From Sphingopyxis sp. OAS728 (lineage in GTDB: Bacteria; Pseudomonadota; Alphaproteobacteria; Sphingomonadales; Sphingomonadaceae), in NCBI RefSeq assembly GCF_014873485.1, contig NZ_JADBDT010000001.1, positions 1,488,001-1,552,000 on the forward strand: 64,000 nucleotides of DNA. Reading direction: 5' to 3'. Shown one piece after another: positions 45,812 to 54,025 of the stretch. How positions within the stretch are numbered: the first letter of the stretch is position 1; every line of letters begins with the position of its first letter. The position numbers and the translations under genes are program-made. The notes beneath the pieces were generated by a model. It was given only the letters and a program-made list of their open reading frames with translations, was not told the DNA's origin and made no database searches.

Positions 45812-47247
45812 GCGGCCTCCTCGCGCGCTACGGCCACATCGTCGAATGGAATGACGCGCATATCGTCGCCGCGGCCGATGATCTGGCCCTGTTCGTGGCC
45901 TTTGCCGGCGATGCAGACGATATCGTCGGCGCGCGCTTCTGCGATCGCGGCGGCGATGGCGGCGCGGCGGTCGCCAATCACCTTTGCCGTCGGAGCGGCG
46001 GCGGCGATGGCCTCACGGATGACCGCCGGGTCTTCGCCGCGCGGATTATCGTCGGTGATGATCAGCACGTCGGCCTTTGCAGCGGCGACCTTGCCCATCT
46101 CCGGGCGCTTCGCCTGATCGCGGTCGCCGCCGGCGCCGAAAACGAGGATAAGCCGCCCGGTTGCGTGCGGGCGCAACGCGTCGAGTGCGGCCTCGATCGC
46201 GTCGGGTGTATGCGCATAATCGACATAGACCGGCGCGCCAGCCTTGGTGATCGCAGCGCGCTCGAGGCGCCCGCGCACGGGCTGCAGCCGTGCAAGATTG
46301 CCGAGCGTTTGCGCGACATCGCCGCCCGTCGCGATGACGAGGCCCGCCGACACGAGCGCGTTGGCGACCTGATAGGCACCGATCAGCGGCAGATCGACCT
46401 TTTGGGTCAGATCGCCCGCCGCAATCACGAGCGTCTGGCCGAGCTGGGTCGGTTCGCGCGAGACCAGGCGGAGGGTCTCACCCTTCGCGCCAACGGTCAG
46501 CAGCCGAACGCCCCGCGCCTTTACGGCTTCGATGACGGCGGCCGAATAGGCGTCGTCGGCCCATACCACGGCGACGCCATCGGGTTCGACGACTTCCGAA
46601 AACAGTCGCATCTTGGCCGCCAGATAGATGTCCATCGTGCCATGATAGTCTAGATGATCGTGGCTGAGGTTGGTGAAGGCGGCCGCCTTTACCGTCAGGC
46701 CTTCGGTGCGATACTGATCGAGGCCGTGGCTCGACGCCTCGAACGCCGCGTGGGTGATGCCCTCGACCGCGAGGCCCGACATGTTCGACAGGAAGGTCAC
46801 GATATCGGGCGTCGTCAGCCCGGTCGAGGCGCTGTCCTGCGACGTCGTGATGCCAAGCGTGCCGATCGATGCGGCGTTGAACCCCGCCATCCGCCAGAGC
46901 TGGCGCGTCATTTCGACGGTCGAGGTCTTGCCGTTGGTGCCGGTCACCGCGACGCAGGTCGCCGGAAAACGATGGAAGAAGCGCGCGGCGATATGCGCGA
47001 AGGCGCGGCGGGGGTTATCGTCGGCGATATGCGCGACACCTTCGACGCGCGCCTCGGGTCGTGCGACCACCGCCACGGCGCCGGCCTCGATCGCAGCGGC
47101 GATGAAATCCTCGCCGTTGAATTTTTCGCCGATGAAGGCCCCGAAAATCGTGCCCGGCGCCACCTTGCGATGGTCGATCGCAAGCCCGGTGACGACGGGA
47201 TCGCTGCCCTCCAGTCCTTTATCCTCGAGCAGCGCGGACAGGCGCAT
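45808..47247 (-). CDS. murE: UDP-MurNAc-L-Ala-D-Glu--meso-diaminopimelate ligase
   Basis: 479 residues from ATG 47247, which shares its A with the ftsI TAA stop (TAATG). P-loop GTNGKTS (103-109). DDNPRGEDP in the C-terminal domain is the DNPR motif of meso-DAP-adding enzymes, so the wall is of DAP type. The frame to 47271 adds only residues upstream of the overlap. Confidence 0.96.
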   Translation of the reverse strand: MRLSALLEDKGLEGSDPVVTGLAIDHRKVAPGTIFGAFIGEKFNGEDFIAAAIEAGAVAVVARPEARVEGVAHIADDNPRRAFAHIAARFFHRFPATCVAVTGTNGKTSTVEMTRQLWRMAGFNAASIGTLGITTSQDSASTGLTTPDIVTFLSNMSGLAVEGITHAAFEASSHGLDQYRTEGLTVKAAAFTNLSHDHLDYHGTMDIYLAAKMRLFSEVVEPDGVAVVWADDAYSAAVIEAVKARGVRLLTVGAKGETLRLVSREPTQLGQTLVIAAGDLTQKVDLPLIGAYQVANALVSAGLVIATGGDVAQTLGNLARLQPVRGRLERAAITKAGAPVYVDYAHTPDAIEAALDALRPHATGRLILVFGAGGDRDQAKRPEMGKVAAAKADVLIITDDNPRGEDPAVIREAIAAAAPTAKVIGDRRAAIAAAIAEARADDIVCIAGKGHEQGQIIGRGDDMRVIPFDDVAVAREEAA

Positions 47248-48938
47248 TATTCGCTTTCCCCATTTCTCCACAGCAGCGGGGTCAGCTCGGAGACGTCGAC
47301 ATCGCGGCTTTCGTCGGGGAAGACGCCGAGCATCGGGCCCGCGCGGGTCACAACCTTGCGCACGACCGGCGCCGCGGTCCAGCCCGCAGTGCGCTGGCCC
47401 GAACTATAGGCGTTGCCCTTCGGCTCGTCGATCATCACCACCACGACATAGCGCGGATTGTCCATCGGGAAAGCCGCCGCGAAGGTCGAGACGAGCGAAT
47501 GGCGGCGATAACCGCCCGCACCCGGCTTTTCGGCCGATCCGGTCTTGCCGCCGACGCGGAAACCCGGAGCCTCGGCCTGCTTGCCGGTGCCGTCGGAAAC
47601 AATCAGGCGAAGCAGCTGGCGCATCCGCGCGCTGGTCGCGGCCTTGAACACGCGGCGGCCCTGCGGCGGCGCCTTGTCGCCAAGCTTCATCAGCGTCGCG
47701 GGACGCCAGATGCCACCGTTGACGAGCGCCGCATAGCCGCTCGCGAGATGCAGCGGAGTGACCGCAATGCCGTGGCCGTAGCCGGTGGTCATCGTCGTGA
47801 TCCGGCCCCAATCCTTGGGCCACAGCGGAAAGGCGCGTTCCTTCAGTTCGATATGCGGACGGCCGTCGAATTCGAGGGTGCGGAACATCGCCTCCATCTT
47901 GTCGCGACCAAGCTCGTCGGCGATCCGCGCGGTAACGATGTTCGAACTGTGGATCAGCGTTTCGGGAACGTTGAGCCAGCGCTTCGACGGGTGGCTGTCG
48001 CGGATGCGGAAGCCGGCGATCGCGAGCGGCTGCGTCGCGTCGTAACGGCGCGCCATGCTCGTCACCGTGCCGGCGTCGATTGCCGCAGCGACGGTGAAGG
48101 GTTTGAAGGTCGAGCCGAGTTCGTAGAGATTATAGGTCACGGCATTGCGGCGCGTCGCAGGGTCACTGCCGGTCAGCTTGTTCGGGTTGAACGTCGGCAG
48201 CGAGGTCATCGCGGCGACCTCGCCGGTGTGGACGTCGAGGATGATGCCCGCGCCGCCGATTGCCTCCAGATTGGCGACCGCCGTGCTCAATTCGCTTTCG
48301 AGCACGCCCTGCACGCGCGCGTCGATCGACAGCGCAAGCGGCTGGCCGCGCGTCGCCTTATCGATCAGCCGCTGGTCGAAGGCGCCCTCGACGCCGGTGA
48401 CACCATGCCCCTCGGCATTTGTGAAGCCGAGCACATGCGCCGCAAGCGTCGACTGCGGATAGAGGCGTTCCTTTTCGCGCGGAAAGTCGAAGCCGACGTC
48501 GCCGATCGCGTTCACCGCGGCAACCTGATCGGGCAAAGCGCGGCGGCGGATATAGGTCGGGCGCGATCCGCTGACCTTCGCGAGCAACTCCTCGCGCGGC
48601 GTGTCGGGGAAAATCTTGTGCAGCTCGTCGGCAAGATATTGCCGGTTATTGAGCAGCTTCGACGGGACGACGCGGATCGAATAGCCATCGATCGTGCGCG
48701 CGAGCGGCACCCCGTTGCGATCGACGATATCGGCGCGCGCCGGAACGAACGCCGACGCCGAAGCATGGCCCGACGCGGTATCGAACAGCGCGAAATAGAG
48801 CAGCCGCACCGACACAACGAAAAATGCCGCCATGAACAGCAGCATCAGGATCATCAAACGCTGTTGTGCGGTCAGCAATATCTGCTGCCGCACCCCGGCG
48901 GTTCGAACCCGCGTTGGACGGACGACAAGCGTGTTCAT
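47247..48938 (-). CDS. ftsI: Peptidoglycan D,D-transpeptidase FtsI (PBP3)
   Basis: 563 residues. Single membrane helix (LMILMLLFMAAFFVVSVRLL, ~28-47), a dimerisation domain, and the transpeptidase domain with SxxK in GSTFKPF (S276, K279), SSN (331-333) and KTG (465-467). Crosslinks septal peptidoglycan; partner of FtsW. Overlaps ftsL by ATGA. Confidence 0.97.
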   Translation of the reverse strand: MNTLVVRPTRVRTAGVRQQILLTAQQRLMILMLLFMAAFFVVSVRLLYFALFDTASGHASASAFVPARADIVDRNGVPLARTIDGYSIRVVPSKLLNNRQYLADELHKIFPDTPREELLAKVSGSRPTYIRRRALPDQVAAVNAIGDVGFDFPREKERLYPQSTLAAHVLGFTNAEGHGVTGVEGAFDQRLIDKATRGQPLALSIDARVQGVLESELSTAVANLEAIGGAGIILDVHTGEVAAMTSLPTFNPNKLTGSDPATRRNAVTYNLYELGSTFKPFTVAAAIDAGTVTSMARRYDATQPLAIAGFRIRDSHPSKRWLNVPETLIHSSNIVTARIADELGRDKMEAMFRTLEFDGRPHIELKERAFPLWPKDWGRITTMTTGYGHGIAVTPLHLASGYAALVNGGIWRPATLMKLGDKAPPQGRRVFKAATSARMRQLLRLIVSDGTGKQAEAPGFRVGGKTGSAEKPGAGGYRRHSLVSTFAAAFPMDNPRYVVVVMIDEPKGNAYSSGQRTAGWTAAPVVRKVVTRAGPMLGVFPDESRDVDVSELTPLLWRNGESE

Positions 48939-49549
48939 CGGCCGGACTTGCCTCCTGCCGCTTCGGCGGCCGCCGCGCGCTTGAGGTCAGCGAGCGTCGA
49001 TTCGGCGAGCAACTGGTCCTCGATCATCTTGAGCTGTTCGCGGCGGCGCGTCGGCGCCATCCGCGGCGACGTATCGCTACGGATCGCGGTATCGGCCTGC
49101 GCTAGGACGACGGGCTTGGCGGTGACCGGCTTGGCCGCGACGGGCTTGCCGGCGACCGGGCTTTCCTTTGGTGCACTGACGGCGGGCGTGCCGACCGGCG
49201 AAACCATCGCCATCAGCACCGGCGCAACCTCGTTGGCGCCGCGCGCACGCGGCAGGCGGTCGAGCGACGCAAGCTGGCGCTCGCTTTCCAGATACTGACC
49301 GGCATCGGGCGCCGAATAACCGAAGGTATCGGCGTTCCACTGTTCGAGCTGGCGCATCGAAGCGCGCACCGCGAGTTCGGATTCGAGATAACGGATATTG
49401 TCGCGCGTCCTGTCGATCTGCCGCTCGATGCGCGTCAGTTCGCTACGCGTCGCCGCGACTTTCAGCGACACGGGATAGAGCATCATCGCAAAGATGAGCA
49501 CGAGCAGGACCAGGCCGATTCCCTGGAGCTTGCGGGCCGCCATCAGCAT
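48935..49549 (-). CDS. ftsL: Cell division protein FtsL
   Basis: 204 residues from ATG 49549, with AAGGAGG 8 bases upstream; a second ATG at 49543 shares the rsmH stop. One membrane helix ([18 protein letters not shown]) then a coiled coil ([26 protein letters not shown]). It is longer than the E. coli protein (121): the extra C-terminus is Ala/Lys/Pro repeats ([14 protein letters not shown]) and a helical tail. Assignment rests on the position between rsmH and ftsI and on the topology. Confidence 0.85.
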   Translation of the reverse strand: MLMAARKLQGIGLVLLVLIFAMMLYPVSLKVAATRSELTRIERQIDRTRDNIRYLESELAVRASMRQLEQWNADTFGYSAPDAGQYLESERQLASLDRLPRARGANEVAPVLMAMVSPVGTPAVSAPKESPVAGKPVAAKPVTAKPVVLAQADTAIRSDTSPRMAPTRRREQLKMIEDQLLAESTLADLKRAAAAEAAGGKSGR

Positions 49550-50523
49550 GACATTGCCTCCTTCGTCGAATGCGCCGGAGCCGAGGTCCGGACTGCACTG
49601 CGCAGCGTCGCCGAGCGGGCGCGCGGGTTGCGCGCCTCTTCGGCCTTGCCCGGCCGCACCTTGCGCGCCGGGGTTTCGAAAGTTGCGGCCCGCGCCAGAG
49701 GGGTAGGCGCGGGCCGGTGACGCGAACCCGCGGCATCGCCACCGCTCCGTTCGCGCAGGAAGTTCTTCACGATGCGGTCCTCGGTGCTGTGGAAACTGAC
49801 GACCGCGAGCCGGCCGCCGGGGCGCAGCAGGCGCTCGGCGGCATTGAGCCCGGCCATCAGCTCGTCGAGCTCCGAATTGATGTGGATGCGGATCGCCTGA
49901 AAGCTTTTGGTCGAGGGGTCCTTGGGCGCACCGGGCGGGTGGCGCAGCGCCTTGCGGATCACCGTCGCAAGTTCGCCGGTTCGCGTCAGCGGGCGCGCCG
50001 CGACAATGGCGCGCGCCACGCGGCGCGACTGGCGTTCGTCGCCATAATGGAATAGCACATCGGCGATTTCGGTCTCGTCGGCGCTGTTCAGCCAGTCGGC
50101 GGCGCTTTCGCCTTCCTGCGCCATGCGCATGTCGAGCGGGCCGTCCTTTTGGAAGGAGAAGCCGCGTTCATCGCGATCGAGCTGCATCGACGACACCCCG
50201 ATGTCGAAGGTGATACCATCGACGCTTTCGATCCCGCGCTCGGCGAGCAGCCGGTCGATTTCACCGAAACGGCCGTGGATCAGCGTCAGCTTGCCGCCGG
50301 CTTCCTCGACCAACGCCTGCCCTTCGGCAATCGCGTCGGGATCGCGGTCGCACGCGATCACATCGGCACCCGCCGCCAGCATGGCACGCGTGTAACCGCC
50401 GGCGCCGAAGGTCGCATCGACATGGCGCTCACCCGGGGCGATGGCGAGCGCGGCGATGACTTCTTCACGGAGGACCGGATCGTGACGGGGATCCTTGGGG
50501 AGTCCGGGGGGAAGATCGGTCAC
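49543..50523 (-). CDS. rsmH: 16S rRNA (cytosine-1402-N4)-methyltransferase
   Basis: 326 residues from GTG 50523, overlapping the mraZ stop by [16 protein letters not shown] motif [14 protein letters not shown] and [14 protein letters not shown], and later [13 protein letters not shown] are RsmH (MraW) signatures. It methylates C1402 of 16S rRNA and lies in its usual position after mraZ. Confidence 0.97.
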   Translation of the reverse strand: MTDLPPGLPKDPRHDPVLREEVIAALAIAPGERHVDATFGAGGYTRAMLAAGADVIACDRDPDAIAEGQALVEEAGGKLTLIHGRFGEIDRLLAERGIESVDGITFDIGVSSMQLDRDERGFSFQKDGPLDMRMAQEGESAADWLNSADETEIADVLFHYGDERQSRRVARAIVAARPLTRTGELATVIRKALRHPPGAPKDPSTKSFQAIRIHINSELDELMAGLNAAERLLRPGGRLAVVSFHSTEDRIVKNFLRERSGGDAAGSRHRPAPTPLARAATFETPARKVRPGKAEEARNPRARSATLRSAVRTSAPAHSTKEAMSC

Positions 50524-51020
50524 TTTCGCGCCTTCCCTTTCGTTGCGTCCCAGGATGCGGCAAGGCGCTGGAGGACCGGGTCGGCCTCGGCGCATTCGGC
50601 CAAGGTCGGCAGCCACCAGATTTCGAGGCGGCGACCCGAGCCCACAAAAGCCGTCGCGCCGGCATCGCCGACGCGGTCGCGGTGGATGAAGCTCGGAAGG
50701 AAGCGACCGCTATCGTCGAGCGTGTAGGGCTCGGTATAGCTGAAGCGCTTCTTGAACTCGGCATCCTCGTCGAAGTCGAGGTTGCGCAGCCGCGCGGTTT
50801 CGCGGTCGCGTTCGATCTCGCCGTTCAGCCGGTCGTATTGATCCTGGCCATAAGCGACGAGGCAGGGCAGCTTTTCATGAAAGCCGACCCAGAGCACGCG
50901 CTGGCCGTCCGCAGTGAGGGGCACATTGTTGCGGAACTGTGAGGGGACGGCGATGCGCCCCTTGCCATCGATCGCGGCGAAATTGGTGCCCGCATACTGG
51001 CCGGGCGTCACAATCGCCAT
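50520..51020 (-). CDS. mraZ: Transcriptional regulator MraZ
   Basis: 166 residues from ATG 51020 ([11 protein letters not shown]); ATGs at 51053 and 51095 are alternatives, the former with GGGAAAG upstream. Two AbrB-like repeats: [16 protein letters not shown] and [15 protein letters not shown]. MraZ represses its own dcw promoter through a series of TGGGN repeats at 10-base spacing (known in E. coli). A matching array lies upstream at 51146-51180. First gene of the dcw operon; overlaps rsmH by GTGA. Confidence 0.94.
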   Translation of the reverse strand: MAIVTPGQYAGTNFAAIDGKGRIAVPSQFRNNVPLTADGQRVLWVGFHEKLPCLVAYGQDQYDRLNGEIERDRETARLRNLDFDEDAEFKKRFSYTEPYTLDDSGRFLPSFIHRDRVGDAGATAFVGSGRRLEIWWLPTLAECAEADPVLQRLAASWDATKGKARK

Positions 51021-51135
51021 CGCTCTGCCCCCCGTATTCGCGCCACCGGGCATAACTTTCCCGGCGCCGGAATCGCACGATTCCAGAAGGTTCAACGCGG
51101 GTGGAGAATGCCCCTCTCCGATTCTGTGAGTATCA

Positions 51136-51180
51136 ACTATAGATCGGGGTGAAAAGGGGTAATTTAGGGTAGATTAGGGA
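51136..51180 (-). promoter_or_regulatory. Candidate mraZ/dcw promoter and MraZ operator array
   Basis: Read on the plus strand, GGGGT, GGGGT, AGGGT and AGGGA occur at 51146-51150, 51156-51160, 51166-51170 and 51176-51180, each exactly 10 bases apart: four in-phase MraZ-type boxes. On the minus strand a TATAGT (51141-51136) suits a -10 element with the array over the -35 and spacer, so binding would repress. A second pair (GGGGC at 51271 and 51281, 10-base spacing) lies further upstream. The boxes sit on the strand opposite to the gene. Confidence 0.6.
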
Positions 51181-51298
51181 ATCTAGCCCCCATTTACCGC
51201 AAAAACAGCTCTGAATTGGGTAAATACCGGTCCCTCGGCGCATAGCGGCACCGTGGAGCATGTTTCGATCGGGGCGAATTGGGGCGAATACGCCCGAC

Positions 51299-52462
51299 TC
51301 AGACGGTGGCGGCGCGAATCCAGAGTGGATGCAGCAGGCCGTTTCCGGCACCGGGCCACAGGCGAGCAGATAGCCATTCCATCGTATCCGCCTGCCGCAG
51401 ATGCGGGGCGGCCGGGACAATCGGCCGCCACAGCGGCGCGAAGAGCAGATCGGCGTCGCCGATCAACCAAGCCTCGCCCTGCCCTATCCGGCATTGCACG
51501 ACGCGGCGATCAGCGTAGGCGCGGCATTGTTGTGGCAGGCGATCGAAGCGCCCTGCGCTGAACAAGCGAAGGCGCGCGCCGTCGATATCTACCGGCAATG
51601 CCTTGTTCTCCCCGGCGGGCGCAGCACCCAAGGTCACGCCCCAATGGTCGAGCAGCGGCGTAAGCAAGCTGGTGACCGGCGCATTGCGCGGATCACCGAG
51701 CGGGTGGCGCGCCGGCCACCCCGACAGCGCATCGGCGAGCACGACCGCATGCCCACCGCCACGAACGAACGCGTCGATCGCGACCAGTTCCTGTGGAGCC
51801 AGCGCGCGCGGGTGCGCGATCAGCAACGCTCCGCCCGGCGGCGGCACATGGTCGGCAAGGCTGTCGACGAGCGATACCGGGCCCGCCGTCACCAGCCGCG
51901 CGAGCGTTGGATCGTCATTTGTCCCTTCGGCGATCATCGCCGCAATATCGGGGCTCGCTGACCAGCGCAGCGGCAGTCCGGTCAGGACGGTGGCGGTGGG
52001 GGCGCCGGCGGCAGCCGCAGTGGGCTGGTAGAGCAGCACAAGGAGCGCGTGCCCTGCCCCGAACCAGCCGATCACCAGCATCGATCCGGCAAGCCACGGC
52101 AGCAATCGGGACCGCTTGCGCCATTGGACCAGCAAGTCCGCGAGCCAGGCCGCGATGGCCCCGGCGGCAGCGGCGGGGAGCAGTTGCAGCCAGCCTGCCG
52201 ATCCGGCGAGGACGATAGAGAGCCCCCCCTGCATTGCGGCGAGAAGCGCTAGGGTAAAGAGTCCGGTATGTCGCCGGGCCGCGACTGGCTCGCCGCGCTG
52301 CCAACACGCGAGAAGGAGCATCGGCGGGGCCAATAGCGGGATCGCCAGCGCCGGATCGACACGGCCGAGCAGCGCCTGCCCGCCCGCGATCCACGCCAGC
52401 GCCGCTATCATGGCAGCAATCGTAAAAGCGCGCAGCCAATGTCCGCGCGATACCGCCGTCAC
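51299..52462 (-). CDS. Multipass membrane protein with DUF4350-like domain
   Basis: 387 residues from GTG 52462, overlapping the preceding stop by GTGA. N-terminal ~160 residues form five or six hydrophobic helices; the rest (GLPLRWSASPDIAAMIAEG ... LIAHPRALAPQELVAIDAFVRGGGHAVVLADAL) resembles the GATase-like/DUF4350 domain of ABC-type gliding-like membrane complexes. Function unknown. Cysteine synthase and this pair overlap and lie upstream of mraZ. Confidence 0.6.
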   Translation of the reverse strand: MTAVSRGHWLRAFTIAAMIAALAWIAGGQALLGRVDPALAIPLLAPPMLLLACWQRGEPVAARRHTGLFTLALLAAMQGGLSIVLAGSAGWLQLLPAAAAGAIAAWLADLLVQWRKRSRLLPWLAGSMLVIGWFGAGHALLVLLYQPTAAAAGAPTATVLTGLPLRWSASPDIAAMIAEGTNDDPTLARLVTAGPVSLVDSLADHVPPPGGALLIAHPRALAPQELVAIDAFVRGGGHAVVLADALSGWPARHPLGDPRNAPVTSLLTPLLDHWGVTLGAAPAGENKALPVDIDGARLRLFSAGRFDRLPQQCRAYADRRVVQCRIGQGEAWLIGDADLLFAPLWRPIVPAAPHLRQADTMEWLSARLWPGAGNGLLHPLWIRAATV

Positions 52463-52857
52463 TGTTTCGACTGGCGCGCGCGCTGGAGGGCGGGGTCGGG
52501 TTCGAGATCAGGCACGCTCGACGACGATGGCACAGCCTGCGGCACCTTCACATCGGTCGCGGCATTTTCATCCTTCGCGGACGGCGATACCGCCTGGACG
52601 CCAAGCTCCTCCAACGGTGCGCCGCTGGTTTTCTGCTCGTCACCCGGCATCTTGACCTCGGCGGTGGCTGCCGCATCACTGGCGGCGCTTTGGCGGGCGC
52701 GATCGCCGATCAACCCGGCCATGCCGACCAGCAGGAGCACTGTCAGCACCCCGGCAATACCGATCTGCAGGCGCCGCATCGTGTCGTTGACGGGCGCCGT
52801 TGCCGGTGGCGGTGGCGGCGCCTTGGGAGTCGAAGGAATATCGATCCGCACGCTCAT
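52459..52857 (-). CDS. Small single-pass membrane protein
   Basis: 132 residues from ATG 52857 (MSVRIDIPSTPKAPPPPPAT), sharing the cysK stop as TGATG. Proline-rich cytoplasmic N-terminus, one membrane helix (IGIAGVLTVLLLVGMAGLIG, ~37-56), then a disordered Ala/Ser/Pro tail. No family recognised. Coupled to both neighbours by overlaps. Confidence 0.6.
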   Translation of the reverse strand: MSVRIDIPSTPKAPPPPPATAPVNDTMRRLQIGIAGVLTVLLLVGMAGLIGDRARQSAASDAAATAEVKMPGDEQKTSGAPLEELGVQAVSPSAKDENAATDVKVPQAVPSSSSVPDLEPDPALQRARQSKQ

Positions 52858-53831
52858 CAGGCAGTCTCCAGTCCCTTGCTCGCCAGCCATTCTGGGTTGT
52901 AGAGCGTCGAGAGATAGCGAAACCCGCTGTCGCAGAGCATGGTTGCGATACGCTTGCCGGAGCCCAATTGCCTCGCGAGCGCCATCGCTCCCGCGACGTT
53001 GATCCCCGACGACAGGCCGAGGCACAGCCCCTCCTCGTCGAGCAACTGGCGAACTACGGCGAGCCCCTCGGCATCCGAGATGCGGAATTGCGTGTCGATC
53101 GGCGCGCCGTCGAGATTGGCGGTGATGCGGTTCTGGCCGATCCCTTCGGCGACGCTGCTGCCTTCAGCCTTGAGTTCGCCACACTGATAGTAGTTAAAGA
53201 GCCCCGCGCCATGCGGATCGGTGAGCGCGATGACGATGTCGGCGCTCTTGGCCTTCAGGCCGAGCCCCGTTCCCGCGATCGTGCCTCCGGTGCCCGCGGC
53301 GCAGGTAAAGCCGTCGATCCGGCCGTCCATCTGTGCCCAGATTTCCTCGGCGGTACCGAAGATGTGCGATTTGCGGTTGGCGATATTGTCGAACTGGTTG
53401 GCCCAGATCGCATTGTCGGTTTCCTCGGCGATGCGCCGCGAGGTGTGGACGAAATGACCGGGATTGGCGAAGGGCGCGGGCGGGACGAGCACCAGTTCGG
53501 CGCCCAGTGCACGGATCGTCGCCATCTTCTCGGCGCTCTGATTGTCGGGCATGACGATGATCGTCTTGTAACCCAAGGCATTACCGACGAGCGCGAGCCC
53601 GATGCCGGTGTTGCCCGCCGTCCCCTCGACGATCGTGCCGCCGGGCTTCAGGCTGCCGTTCGCTTCGGCATCGCGTACGATATAAAGCGCAGCGCGATCC
53701 TTTACCGATCCGCCGGGGTTGGCATATTCGCACTTGCCCCAGATTTCGCAGCCGGTGGCTTCGCTCGGCCCCTTGAGCAGCACCAGCGGGGTGTTGCCGA
53801 TTAGGTCGAGGCTGTTTGCAGCAATAGTCAT
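52857..53831 (-). CDS. cysK: Cysteine synthase A-like O-acetylserine sulfhydrylase
   Basis: 324 residues. PLP lysine K44 in NPGGSVKDRAA, substrate loop EGTAGNTGIG and the AGTGGTIAGTG phosphate loop. Makes cysteine from O-acetylserine and sulfide. The related cystathionine beta-synthase type is excluded because there is no C-terminal CBS pair. First of three overlapping genes that lie upstream of mraZ. Confidence 0.88.
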   Translation of the reverse strand: MTIAANSLDLIGNTPLVLLKGPSEATGCEIWGKCEYANPGGSVKDRAALYIVRDAEANGSLKPGGTIVEGTAGNTGIGLALVGNALGYKTIIVMPDNQSAEKMATIRALGAELVLVPPAPFANPGHFVHTSRRIAEETDNAIWANQFDNIANRKSHIFGTAEEIWAQMDGRIDGFTCAAGTGGTIAGTGLGLKAKSADIVIALTDPHGAGLFNYYQCGELKAEGSSVAEGIGQNRITANLDGAPIDTQFRISDAEGLAVVRQLLDEEGLCLGLSSGINVAGAMALARQLGSGKRIATMLCDSGFRYLSTLYNPEWLASKGLETA

Positions 53832-53965
53832 AGGCCTGATCTAGGGCGCCACCTCGCCCCTCGCAAGACAGCTTCGTTTTGCCCCTCCCATATCCGTCTT
53901 TGTCGACCAACGGGGCATGAGCGCCGACAAACGACCATTGATGAGTATGCGAAGGGCTTGTCATT

Positions 53966-53983
53966 GTAACAGTATATCATTAC
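53966..53983 (+). promoter_or_regulatory. Candidate Zur box upstream of the ZnuD-like gene
   Basis: GTAACAGTATATCATTAC is a near-palindrome with GTAA/TTAC outer arms and a TATA centre, the form of alphaproteobacterial Zur operators (known consensus GTAAT-N-rich-TATA-ATTAC). It ends 42 bases before the start at 54026 and would lie over the promoter. Zinc control of the receptor is inferred from it together with the receptor's His-rich loop. Confidence 0.5.
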
Positions 53984-54025
53984 TGAGCCGCCATCAGATC
54001 ACGATAACAACAGGACTCTCCCCTT

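Noticed and set aside
51133..51494. Minus-strand ORFs upstream of mraZ
   Set aside because: They overlap the operator array and have no family pattern; the region is regulatory.
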